Shown here piece after piece: positions 5,447 through 13,123 of a DNA stretch of 21,914 nt. The stretch spans positions 1 to 21,914 of IMG/VR virus record IMGVR_UViG_3300013286_000071; one strand, 5' to 3'. The position numbers and the translations under genes are program-made. Position 1 is the first letter of the stretch. The number at the start of each line of letters is the position of its first letter. The notes beneath the pieces were generated by a model, which saw only the letters and a program-made list of their open reading frames with translations, was not told where the DNA came from and ran no database searches. The stretch is from a virus.

Positions 5447-5715
5447 TATTTTTCCTTTGCTTTGTTAATTAACTTCTGAACTTGCTCTTGCTGGTGCTTT
5501 GCTTCTTGCTTGACTTCAAGCACATCTACAAACAATATACCCAATAAGGGTAGCAACATAACCACAAGCACACAAGCTGCAATCCATCCCATCACGTTTT
5601 CCCAATCTTGACTAACACTCCTACTAGGAGCCACATATATAGGAGGAATAGGATAGTCGCCAGCAGATAAGCCTGTTTTTCTCTTAGCAGCCGTTCCTCT
5701 TCCTTGCGTTGCCAT
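5446..5715 (-). CDS. Single-span membrane protein in the lysis region, 89 aa
   Basis: AAGGAATC before ATG 5715 is a good ribosome binding site. The N-terminal 40 residues are basic and Pro-rich (GRGTAAKRKTG, PIPPIYVAPS). A membrane helix runs over about 43-64 (IAACVLVVMLLPLLGILFV). The C-terminal 25 residues are a Glu/Gln/Lys coiled coil (KQEAKHQQEQVQKLI). The first 41 codons overlap the end of the upstream gene in another frame. Its TAA/ATG junction with the holin is a one-base overlap. The position before the holin and endolysin allows a lysis role, such as an inner-membrane spanin or regulator. No lipoprotein partner was found, so this stays open. Confidence 0.7.
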   Translation of the reverse strand: MATQGRGTAAKRKTGLSAGDYPIPPIYVAPSRSVSQDWENVMGWIAACVLVVMLLPLLGILFVDVLEVKQEAKHQQEQVQKLINKAKEK

Positions 5716-6254
5716 GATTCCTTGTCTCTTTTCTGTCGTGCCTTGTCCTGCTCTTCCTTGATAACGTCACGCATTTCAAAGGTTTTGCTATACAACGCAC
5801 CCATTTCTTTAGGTGCGCCGTATACCATTGCTTCCCTGATTTCCACCTCCAGCGCCGCCATTTGATCTTGCGCCATTACCCGCTTAAGGGCTGCTTCCAT
5901 CAAGTTGGCATCAGGGTCATAAACCGTTTTGCTCTTCTCTTCCTCTTCCCTTATGTGCGCCGCCAACTGTTCTTGCAATTTAAAAAACTGTGTGAGCTGG
6001 CCAACAATGTCAGCCATAACTTGCGTTTCATCAACAGCTACATACTTTTCTTTTTTTGTCTTTTGCGCCACAGGCTTGGGCGACCCAAAGAGCTTTGACC
6101 AAAACGACCGTACTTGTCTAACATCCCCGACAATTTCTTCAACAGTAGACTTGACCTCCATGAAAGAAGTCTTAGCCTGCTTATAAAGGTCACAACCTTG
6201 CTTAATAGCAGCAACACACGCATTCGCAGCAAAGAGAATTGAAATAGGGTCAAT
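5592..6254 (-). CDS. Coiled-coil protein with C-terminal membrane anchor; probable AUU start
   Basis: From ATG 6161 the product is 189 aa, but the frame stays open and protein-like upstream. An ATT at 6254-6252 gives 220 aa beginning MDPISILFAANACVAAI, a typical phage N-terminus. AAAGG lies six bases before the ATT, and the upstream stop ends two bases away, whereas ATG 6161 has no clear ribosome binding site. Middle: basic linker (PKPVAQKTKKEKY), then long helices (IREEEEKSK, EVEIREAMVYG, EEQDKARQKRDKESWQRKEEE). End: one membrane helix at about residues 195-215. It looks like a tail-anchored structural or lysis-accessory protein. The family is not named. The 3' end overlaps the next gene in a different frame. 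Confidence 0.75.
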   Translation of the reverse strand: MDPISILFAANACVAAIKQGCDLYKQAKTSFMEVKSTVEEIVGDVRQVRSFWSKLFGSPKPVAQKTKKEKYVAVDETQVMADIVGQLTQFFKLQEQLAAHIREEEEKSKTVYDPDANLMEAALKRVMAQDQMAALEVEIREAMVYGAPKEMGALYSKTFEMRDVIKEEQDKARQKRDKESWQRKEEERLLREKQAYLLATILFLLYMWLLVGVLVKIGKT

Positions 6255-6256
6255 TT

Positions 6257-6460
6257 TTAGCCTTTGTGTAGCCAGTTGGTTACATAACCAATCACGCTAG
6301 AAATAGCTGAAACAACAATCATGCCCATCCAAAAACCTCCTTTGGATTGATTAGCTAAAGCCAAAAGCGTTTCCATGCCATGTTCTAGCTTGTCAATTTT
6401 CTTTTCCAGCTCTTCAACTTTTTGCCAAAGAACGCCGTATTTGACTGGATCAATTTCCAT
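6257..6460 (-). CDS. Small coiled-coil/membrane protein, holin-accessory-like, 67 aa
   Basis: Residues 10-40 form a heptad helix (VEELEKKIDKLEHGMETLL). Then comes one membrane helix (about 44-63, WMGMIVVSAISSVIGYVTNWL). This helix-then-anchor layout is that of XhlA-type and other small holin-associated proteins. The start is ATG 6460. The ribosome binding site is weak (AAAGACC), so it may depend on translation from upstream. It precedes the coiled-coil membrane gene with a two-base gap. Membrane or lysis accessory is the best guess, and nothing more specific is visible. Confidence 0.6.
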   Translation of the reverse strand: MEIDPVKYGVLWQKVEELEKKIDKLEHGMETLLALANQSKGGFWMGMIVVSAISSVIGYVTNWLHKG

Positions 6461-6471
6461 AATTAGGTCTT

Positions 6472-6513
6472 TTATTGGAATCCATTACCGATTGGTAAGA
6501 GTAGGTAAGCCAT
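6472..6513 (-). CDS. Possible 13-codon mini-ORF
   Basis: ATG 6513 is preceded by AAAAGGA at five-base spacing, as strong as the ribosome binding sites of real genes here. It encodes MAYLLLPIGNGFQ and then stops. The binding site overlaps the stop codon of the 790-aa gene. It could be a coupling device for the weakly initiated 67-aa gene, or a remnant of a tailspike-like N-terminus (compare LSPIGGAGWQFF in the 17093-17590 protein). Confidence 0.25.
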   Translation of the reverse strand: MAYLLLPIGNGFQ

Positions 6514-6523
6514 TATTGTCCTT

Positions 6524-8896
6524 TTATTTCAACTTTAACAAATCTCTTATAGGCACAAATCGTTCTTGTATTTTTTTTAATGCTTCAGCTTCAGCTTGAG
6601 CAATTTTTTTGGCCTGACTTTTTTCAAATTGTTTGCCTACTAATTCATGGGCTACTACAGCTGGAACACCCATACCAGCACCTCCTGTGGCAAATTCGGC
6701 CGCAGCCGCAGCACCTTTTTTGGCAAATTGTTCACCAACTTTGCCCATCAATTTTTGTTCAACATTTATTTTTTGAACTGCTGCGCCTTTATAACCTACA
6801 TCAGTTTTTAAAATATGTGCAGCGTTATGGTAGTCACGAATATCCGCCATTTCTTCAGGCGTAAATAAACGATTCATGACTTCTTTGTTGTCTTCCATGT
6901 AAGTTGTTAATTTACTTGGTGTTTTTTGATTGATGGCTTGGTTCAAAAATTGAGATTTAATTTCAGCTTTTGCTTTTTGCGCCTTTGGTTGCATTTCAGC
7001 AGGCATTTTGTCTAAAGTATCAATAATATGAGTAAATTGATCTACGCCCAAACCAGCTATTTTGCTTGCTACTTTTTCTACATCAACTTTTCTGTTAATG
7101 CCATTAGGACCACTTTGATCCAAAATATTGGCTATGCCATTTGGGTTATCCAATGTGTCTTTTTTCAATCCGTGCAATGCTCTTGCATCGTTATAGATTG
7201 CTTGGTCTGCATGAGCAAAAACATCGTTATCAATAGATTCTTTTAGCAAACGATGTATGCCAGCATTTTGTGGTGTCCATACATTAGGACTATTTAACCA
7301 TTTGCGTAATTGTTCTGCTGTATGAGCATTTGTGTCTAACAAATTTCCTTCTTTGTCTATCATGCCAAGTTTAATCATTTTGGCATTAGTGGCTCTAGCT
7401 AATTTATCATTGTCAGCCAATTGTGTAACTGATTGGTCATTTAACAAATCTTTAGTAAAATTTGTTTGCACTGGAATTTCTTTAGCAGTTTTATCTCGTT
7501 CTGCATAAAGTTTATTTATTTCATTGTCCAAATGATTTCCATATTCCTCAAATGGGGCTAACAATGTATTGCCGCGTTTATAGGATGTAGCTTCATCTAA
7601 ACCAAGCGTTCCACCTGATTTTTTAATTAATGATTCACCATAATTATTGAGTCGCCTTTGTTCGTCAGCTATTTTTTCTGCTAACAAGTTACCTTGAGGT
7701 GTATCAGTTCTTGATACATCAAAATTAGTAGCACGTTCTTTACCTTTACCTTCAATAGCAGCCATATCAACTAGATGATCTTCACCAAGTACTTTTTGCA
7801 AAACCTTAGCTCTTGCATATTGTTCATCTAATGGCAAACCTTTTTCAGAATAATTCAATTCAGTAAATGGTGCATTTGGTGTTGTTGGTTTTGCTGTACC
7901 TAAGTCAACTTGTGCAACAGGTTCACCTGTAGGCGTTGTAACTGTTTCAGTAGCTGGTTTTGGTTGCCCTGAGGCTTTTTGTTGTTCAAATTGTTGTTGA
8001 AGTTGATCTATATTTCTTGTTAATTCTAGCCCCGCAACAGGTTCAGTTTTACGAGTTGCACCTATTGTTTGTGCTAAGTTGGTTTGTGGTTGTGTTTTTT
8101 GTGCAAATTGACTTCTTAATTGTGATTCGGCTGCACCAGCTAATGGCGCAAATCCAGCAACTTCAGGAATCATGCTTGGAGGAATACGCAACTCCTCCAT
8201 AAGTTTGCCAACTTTTCCTAAAATTTGTTGACCTTGTTCAGTTTTTGGTTGATATGTCAAAGCCTGTTGAACTTTTGCCGCAGTATTTTGACCAGCTTGT
8301 ATGCCTTCGGCTGTGCCATATTTACCGCTACCTAATGTGCTTAAAACTCCGAGTGGAGCAGCAACGAGAGGCGCAACAGTTCCAGTAACTAAACTTAGAC
8401 CAGCTTCACCCAAACCACCCATTGCCGATGTACTTTGATTAACCTTTTGCTGAATTTGCCCCATTGGGTTAATTTGTGGTCGTGCTGCTTGCGTTGGATC
8501 AAATCCAGCATAAGAACCACGACCAGCGCCTGCTGTGCTTGTTTGCGTTGGCTCTGCTGTTATTGATTGCCAAATATCGGCAAAATTTGTGCTCTCAGGC
8601 GCAGAAATTCCAGTAGAAGTTACTTGTGTAGGCGCAACAGATGATGGCATTGTTTTGCCCATATAAGCTATTTCACGTTGCAAGGCAGCAATGTCGCCTT
8701 GGTGTTGTGCTTTTGCTTGCGGGTCAACAATTAACGCAGATTTATCTTGCAAAGTTTTCAATTCATTTTGCTTTATAGCCAATGCAAATTGATCACGTTG
8801 CGCCTGCACATCAGAAGAAATCCGAGTAGACGAATCTTTAACGCTTGGTTTTGTAGACGTTACTGGTTCTTCCCATAAATCAGCAAATGTAGCCAT
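6524..8896 (-). CDS. Large internal virion / DNA-ejection protein candidate, 790 aa
   Basis: The longest of three consecutive large proteins after the neck genes, in the place where P22 has its ejection proteins gp7, gp20 and gp16. The N-terminus is polar, Gln/Thr-rich and partly disordered, with the motif FADLW at residue 4 repeated as FADIW near 104. A glycine/alanine-rich hydrophobic stretch lies at about 158-195 (GLSLVTGTVAPLVAAPLGVL). Long helices follow, and a second hydrophobic patch (AAAAAEFATGGAGMGVPAVV) is near the C-terminus. The end is basic. No lytic transglycosylase motif was seen. Helical, membrane-prone, low-complexity composition suits a protein injected with the DNA. The assignment rests on position and composition. 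It starts by a TAATG overlap with the previous gene. Confidence 0.65.
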   Translation of the reverse strand: MATFADLWEEPVTSTKPSVKDSSTRISSDVQAQRDQFALAIKQNELKTLQDKSALIVDPQAKAQHQGDIAALQREIAYMGKTMPSSVAPTQVTSTGISAPESTNFADIWQSITAEPTQTSTAGAGRGSYAGFDPTQAARPQINPMGQIQQKVNQSTSAMGGLGEAGLSLVTGTVAPLVAAPLGVLSTLGSGKYGTAEGIQAGQNTAAKVQQALTYQPKTEQGQQILGKVGKLMEELRIPPSMIPEVAGFAPLAGAAESQLRSQFAQKTQPQTNLAQTIGATRKTEPVAGLELTRNIDQLQQQFEQQKASGQPKPATETVTTPTGEPVAQVDLGTAKPTTPNAPFTELNYSEKGLPLDEQYARAKVLQKVLGEDHLVDMAAIEGKGKERATNFDVSRTDTPQGNLLAEKIADEQRRLNNYGESLIKKSGGTLGLDEATSYKRGNTLLAPFEEYGNHLDNEINKLYAERDKTAKEIPVQTNFTKDLLNDQSVTQLADNDKLARATNAKMIKLGMIDKEGNLLDTNAHTAEQLRKWLNSPNVWTPQNAGIHRLLKESIDNDVFAHADQAIYNDARALHGLKKDTLDNPNGIANILDQSGPNGINRKVDVEKVASKIAGLGVDQFTHIIDTLDKMPAEMQPKAQKAKAEIKSQFLNQAINQKTPSKLTTYMEDNKEVMNRLFTPEEMADIRDYHNAAHILKTDVGYKGAAVQKINVEQKLMGKVGEQFAKKGAAAAAEFATGGAGMGVPAVVAHELVGKQFEKSQAKKIAQAEAEALKKIQERFVPIRDLLKLK

Positions 8897-10242
8897 TATT
8901 GCAATACTCCCAATTGTCTAGCTTTTTTAACCATTGCTGACATTTTTGCTTGCTCGGCAGCAGACATGGACTTACGCAATTTTTCTACTTCTTCTCTGGT
9001 AGTTTCTTGGAAAATGCGCGGATCAGATATTGAATCAAAATCTGTTTTACGTGCAGTATATTGTGCGGCATCATTTTGTACGGGCGTTAAATAATTACTT
9101 CTTGCCAATTTCATTTTTTCAATGCCAGTTAATTGATCTACAACTTTGGCAATACCCTCTTTGCTCATCTTATTATTTGGATTGGCAAATTGAGCTAATG
9201 CTCTAGCTGCATCAGTGTTACCGCCAGCTAACTGCAACAAAGCAGAATTTTTCATCAATTCATCTGTAGACGCTGTTTCAAGTTTTCCAACGTCCATTCC
9301 TAACATTTGTGCAAAATTAGCAACCATTTGCCTACGATCAGCAGTTGGTCCAGTAAAAGCATCTGGCGCAAGTCTTTTTATATTTTGCAATATTCCAATT
9401 CTTGTTGGCGCTTCTTTAGCTTCAGCAATTGTTCTAGGCAAATCTTCGCTAATTACATTCGCGCCTGCTGTTAATGCAGCGTTTTGTGCAGGGGCTACAT
9501 TTGTAGTTAAAGGAACAGAACTTCCACCAGCAGGACCAATCAAGCGTTTTTGACCAGTTACAGGATCAACAATTTCTTGCGTTGGCGGTAATTGCTGAAT
9601 GTATGCTGTTCCAGGTAAAACTGTGCCAGGCACATAAGGTGCGAATTGAGATGTAGATACTACTCCACCGCCAGCACCAGTATTGATAGGAACGCCACTT
9701 GGTTGCATAGCTGTTAATCTTGCGCCTTGATCCAAAGTTGACAATAATTTATCTTTCAAAAATTGTCTTGTGGCAGATGGATTTTTTGCTTGTTCCAAAT
9801 ACGGTTGAATAAGTTGATCTGCTTGATCTTTTGTTATTCCAAGAGCATTTGCTTGTTCTTCACCATATTTTTTTATCAATGCTTGCAAAGCATCTGGATT
9901 TACAGCTTCTGGATTTTGTTCAGCCGAAATCATTAGTGGATGATTAATTAAAGGCGTCAAACGATTTGCAATACCAATAACTTTTTTATTGGCAAAATCC
10001 ATTTGCATACTTTGAGTTGATGTAGTTGCTTGCTTTGCTTTTTCTTCAGCTTCTGTAATGCTTGGTTGCAAAGTACCTTCTGCTTTGGCGACTTCAGCAG
10101 CTTTGGATTTAACTTCCAAAGGTGTCAGTTGTTGTTGTCGTTGATACGCTTGCGCACCTCGAGCCATGTTCACCATGTCGCCAAGTGTCATTTGCGGAGG
10201 GGCTGCAACGCCAGGTAATTGTGGAATATTAAAATCTGCCAT
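8896..10242 (-). CDS. DNA-ejection / internal virion protein candidate, 448 aa
   Basis: Begins MADFNIPQLPGVAAP, then a Gln-rich helix (ARGAQAYQRQQQLTP). The N-terminal half is Ala/Gln/Lys-rich coiled coil. The middle (about 190-260) is Gly/Pro/Thr-rich and likely disordered. The C-terminal half is helical with DRRQMVANFAQMLGMD and an ending that contains DPRIFQ, MSAAEQAKM and KKARQLGVLQ. That ending resembles phage internal proteins I have seen next to gp7-like genes. Its place after the gp7-like gene matches P22 gp20. Sequence identity to gp20 is not claimed. It has a good ribosome binding site, and a TAATG overlap with the downstream 790-aa gene suggests stoichiometric expression. Confidence 0.65.
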   Translation of the reverse strand: MADFNIPQLPGVAAPPQMTLGDMVNMARGAQAYQRQQQLTPLEVKSKAAEVAKAEGTLQPSITEAEEKAKQATTSTQSMQMDFANKKVIGIANRLTPLINHPLMISAEQNPEAVNPDALQALIKKYGEEQANALGITKDQADQLIQPYLEQAKNPSATRQFLKDKLLSTLDQGARLTAMQPSGVPINTGAGGGVVSTSQFAPYVPGTVLPGTAYIQQLPPTQEIVDPVTGQKRLIGPAGGSSVPLTTNVAPAQNAALTAGANVISEDLPRTIAEAKEAPTRIGILQNIKRLAPDAFTGPTADRRQMVANFAQMLGMDVGKLETASTDELMKNSALLQLAGGNTDAARALAQFANPNNKMSKEGIAKVVDQLTGIEKMKLARSNYLTPVQNDAAQYTARKTDFDSISDPRIFQETTREEVEKLRKSMSAAEQAKMSAMVKKARQLGVLQ

Positions 10243-10243
10243 T

Positions 10244-10945
10244 TTATTTACCTATTGCGTTGTAAGCATTCATGAAATTACTTCCAGAAACGTCAGAACC
10301 GCCACCTTGGTTTTTCATCAATGATGCCAAAAACCCAGCATTACCAAGATTTGATAAACCACCAGCATAAGCATTTGCCGCACCGATTTGACCAGCACCA
10401 ATGGCAGATGCGCCACCAATACCAAGCTGTCCAAGGTTAGTAGCCACGTTTTGACCAAGAGCTTGCGTTTGTCCTTGCGATACCTGTCCAAGGCCAGCAA
10501 TACCCGCTAAAGTGTTGTAAATGCCTGTTCGCTGATTTAAATATTGCGGTAAACCAACATTTGTAGCATAGTCGGTTGCAAATTTAGTTCTAGCCATATC
10601 AACATTAGAACCACCACCACCAACATTAGCCGATTGACCCGCAGCGCCTACGCCTTGGTTTAAACCAAAAGTAAAACCTGGCATATTTTGTAAATCTTGT
10701 GCCGTAACTTCTTTTGTGAAATATGGCAACATATCTTGAATTTTTGTCAATGCACCGTAGCCAGCTTGACGATATGGGGCCTGCTGTTGGTTCAACGTGT
10801 TGAACATTTGCATTTGTTGAGCAGCCGCATCCCGCGTAGCTTGCGCTTGCAAATCGGCAGCATTGGTTGCTGCGCTTGCTTGTTTTTGAGAACTTGCATA
10901 CCCCAAAAGGGCTGATCCACCAATTGCTACAGCTACCCATGTCAT
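10244..10945 (-). CDS. P22 gp7-like DNA transfer (ejection) protein candidate
   Basis: 233 aa. The N-terminus has a hydrophobic helix (WVAVAIGGSALLGYASSQ), then an Ala/Gln coiled coil and QQAPYRQAGYGALTKI, a QxxPYxxAGxxAL pattern common in this protein type. A PGFTFGLNQG segment follows. The C-terminal half is Gly/Ala/Gln-rich (GLGQVSQGQTQALGQNVATN) with repeated amphipathic helices. P22 gp7 is ejected ahead of the DNA and helps build the channel across the envelope. The composition, length and place after the neck genes all fit. The start overlaps the cupin stop by four bases (ATGA), and AAGGA precedes it. Confidence 0.75.
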   Translation of the reverse strand: MTWVAVAIGGSALLGYASSQKQASAATNAADLQAQATRDAAAQQMQMFNTLNQQQAPYRQAGYGALTKIQDMLPYFTKEVTAQDLQNMPGFTFGLNQGVGAAGQSANVGGGGSNVDMARTKFATDYATNVGLPQYLNQRTGIYNTLAGIAGLGQVSQGQTQALGQNVATNLGQLGIGGASAIGAGQIGAANAYAGGLSNLGNAGFLASLMKNQGGGSDVSGSNFMNAYNAIGK

Positions 10946-11379
10946 GATATTTCCTTTAATTTCAACTTGTTTGCCGAATCAAATAATGCCAATGTATCTG
11001 GCTCAATCAATTCAGCTTCAATTTCATCAAGATCGGTTTTATCAGTTCTGTGAATCGTAATGCCAATAGCATCAGTCACAGCCAGAGTAACGCGTTTTGT
11101 GCCTGGCTGTGATTCAACTACATCACCCGCCTGCAAGCGTTTCATACCGTTTTCAGTCCACGCAATTATCTCCCCTTTAGCGCATAAAAAAAAGTGGGGT
11201 TCTTTATGAATTTTGCCCACAATTAGCGTCCCAGCAGGGCGGTGCAATTTTCTCATGTACATACCAAGGCTAAACAAATGTTCAGTTTGCAACTCAGCTT
11301 GCGGCATATTGACCATTTCATGCTGCAATTTCTCAATCATTTCTCGGTCAACGTGTTTTGGCAAATCCAAATCATTCAA
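10942..11379 (-). CDS. Cupin-fold phage structural-region protein, TTG start
   Basis: 145 aa. Starts with TTG at 11379-11377: GGAGG lies six bases before it and TTGA overlaps the previous stop. No in-frame ATG nearby fits better. Residues 35-115 show a single cupin barrel: a Gly-x-Tyr-x-Arg strand, HRPAGTLIVGKIHKEPHFF, KGEIIAWTENGMKRLQAGD, then QPGTKRVTLAV. The end, TDLDEIEAELIEPD, belongs to the same phage family as I know it. His residues in GKIHKEPHFF could bind metal, but a catalytic role has not been shown. It lies between the gp10-like and gp7-like genes, where P22 has gp26 and gp14. It may be an assembly factor or small virion component. Confidence 0.75.
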   Translation of the reverse strand: MNDLDLPKHVDREMIEKLQHEMVNMPQAELQTEHLFSLGMYMRKLHRPAGTLIVGKIHKEPHFFLCAKGEIIAWTENGMKRLQAGDVVESQPGTKRVTLAVTDAIGITIHRTDKTDLDEIEAELIEPDTLALFDSANKLKLKEIS

Positions 11380-11636
11380 AATACACCTCCTTGAACGCCA
11401 TTTAAAGCGGTGAAATCTGTAAATTTACCGCCAGCAGGAGTTGTTAAACCAATTGTAGAGCTATTGATTGTCACGCCATCAATCGTGCCGCCTTTGATAA
11501 TTGATTGATTAACAGTTTGTGTAATGACGTTTGGATTCATCAACCAAAGTAACCATTCTTGGGATGGCCGACCTGTTTTAACATCCAAAAAAGCAGAAAA
11601 AGGGATGTTAATGTTGGTATTTGGTGCGGTAGCCAT
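11376..11636 (-). CDS. Small neck-region protein with a fibre-type module, 86 aa
   Basis: Starts by a one-base TAATG overlap with the gp10-like stop. The first 40 residues (NINIPFSAFLDVKTGRPSQE, then WLLWLMNP) look like a short adaptor. The rest, from GTIDGVTINSSTIGLTTPAG to KFTDFTALNG, is a beta-type repeat motif that also occurs in the 1085-aa fibre. P22 encodes the tail needle gp26 at this place. This protein is much shorter than gp26 (233 aa) and is not a coiled coil, so needle function is not supported. It may join a fibre or plug the tail tip. Function unknown. Confidence 0.65.
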   Translation of the reverse strand: MATAPNTNINIPFSAFLDVKTGRPSQEWLLWLMNPNVITQTVNQSIIKGGTIDGVTINSSTIGLTTPAGGKFTDFTALNGVQGGVF

Positions 11637-13114
11637 TAGTTCTCACCCACTTCAGCTTTTAATTCCGCAGAAACTATGACCGCCTTTACGGGATCGCTGA
11701 CAACTACCTCAAAAATCCTATCCCGCGACCAACCCAAACGCCGCCAAAGCGCACGATTTGCATATTGCCCAATTTGCCCAATGGTTACCCAATGCTCGTT
11801 TGACCAAGTAGAACCGCCATCGCTTGACCAGCGCAACATGGCTTGCGGATTAGACCCTTGGTCTGTACTTAAACCAACGCCTGGCTGAAATTGAATTTGG
11901 AATGATTCAAAATATTGTCTTTGCAAATTGTTTGTAATGTGAGGCGCTCGACGTAATCTGCGAATAGTTGCACCGTCTTCAGTATAAACAGCGTTTTCAA
12001 CACTATACAGCTTGCCATTTTGATAATCACCGACAATGTACATATTGTTAAAATACGCACCGCAATTAGATCGATGGCGCGTATACACTGCGCTACTTGA
12101 ATTCCAAGACAACCATTTGTGCCATGCTTTAGTAGAGGTATCAAAAACCCAAGTCAAACCATTATTGCCAACACTAGGAAATGTCACCACATACATTTCA
12201 TGGCCTTCAATCTGATAAGTGTAAGCAATAGCATCTTCAACTATTTGACCAATCAAAGACTGTTCAACGGCATGGGTTGATATCCTAAGCCATGTATATC
12301 CTTGCATCAATTTGATTTGAGCAATACCGCGAGTATCACGCGAAACACAAGCAAATGAATCAGCAACACGCGCAACTGAATATTGAGCAGCGCAACCAGA
12401 TTGGCTAAAAGTTCCTGGTACTCTTTGAAATGGGAAAGTGGTTATTCCCGCAATTGTGTTACCAACATCTACCCAAACTTCGCTAGTCACTTCGCCCAAT
12501 AAATAAACTTGACGCCGATCAACAATAAGTGTCACTAATTGGTCAGCAGACCCATCAGCCGATCCATAAAGCGCTTGAGTTGACAAACGCGAACTAAGAT
12601 CAGTACACGCCCAATTTTGTGAATTTATCTGGTTGTAAATATTGTAATTGTCAATATTATCAACAACTGATGCACCCACCCACGGGCCATCACTTGTTGG
12701 TAAAAGTGTAAATGTGTTTGTTGCAACTACCCATGTGTATCTGCTTGGCCCATCAACAATGTAAGCAATTAAACCATTCGCAGTGGTAATGTTTTCAGAA
12801 ATTGATACTTGTCCTGTGTAAGTAGCCAATGTACCAATTTGAGTAGCTACCATTGAAGTATTAATTTGGTAAACAATATTACCAGCAACGGCAATTAAAA
12901 TATTTTCGCCTGGCATAGTGTGCAAACCGCGCACTTCAGCATTTGCTAATTGAGTTTGCAACAAAAGTCCAGGCGTAGGATATAACGCCACAATTCCTCG
13001 CTCACCAGGTTGTTTATTAGGATCAGCTTCAGCAAAAAAGTTAATGCTCTCCTGTGCATCTTGATAAATGCTTGGCGCTTCGTAACTTGGACCGACAAAA
13101 CCAAAATCTGGCAT
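11636..13114 (-). CDS. P22 gp10-like packaged DNA stabilization protein
   Basis: 492 aa, close to the 472 aa of P22 gp10. The N-terminus (MPDFGFVGPSYEAPSIYQDA, QESINFFAEAD, GIVALYPTPGL) is the family signature. The body is a run of beta-propeller-like strands with VRGLHTMPG, AVAGNIVYQI, LITLIVDRRQVYLLG-type and TSEVWVDVGN segments. A later FPFQRVPGTFSQSGCAA and DTRGIAQIKL follow, and the C-terminus (WSSDGGSTWSNEHW, ALWRRLGWSRDRIFEV) is also characteristic. The protein forms a ring below the portal after packaging, retains DNA and joins the tail tube to later parts. It directly follows the gp4-like gene as in P22. Confidence 0.9.
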   Translation of the reverse strand: MPDFGFVGPSYEAPSIYQDAQESINFFAEADPNKQPGERGIVALYPTPGLLLQTQLANAEVRGLHTMPGENILIAVAGNIVYQINTSMVATQIGTLATYTGQVSISENITTANGLIAYIVDGPSRYTWVVATNTFTLLPTSDGPWVGASVVDNIDNYNIYNQINSQNWACTDLSSRLSTQALYGSADGSADQLVTLIVDRRQVYLLGEVTSEVWVDVGNTIAGITTFPFQRVPGTFSQSGCAAQYSVARVADSFACVSRDTRGIAQIKLMQGYTWLRISTHAVEQSLIGQIVEDAIAYTYQIEGHEMYVVTFPSVGNNGLTWVFDTSTKAWHKWLSWNSSSAVYTRHRSNCGAYFNNMYIVGDYQNGKLYSVENAVYTEDGATIRRLRRAPHITNNLQRQYFESFQIQFQPGVGLSTDQGSNPQAMLRWSSDGGSTWSNEHWVTIGQIGQYANRALWRRLGWSRDRIFEVVVSDPVKAVIVSAELKAEVGEN

Positions 13115-13123
13115 TTTTAATCC

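Noticed and set aside
6038-6253. Leftward 71-aa ORF starting within the N-terminal part of the coiled-coil membrane gene
   Set aside because: Leu/Ser/Arg-rich shadow frame; the neighbouring frame gives a coherent protein when the ATT start is used.
10626-10940. 104-aa leftward ORF inside the gp7-like gene
   Set aside because: Cys/Ser/Arg-rich shadow without a ribosome binding site; the gp7-like frame explains the region.
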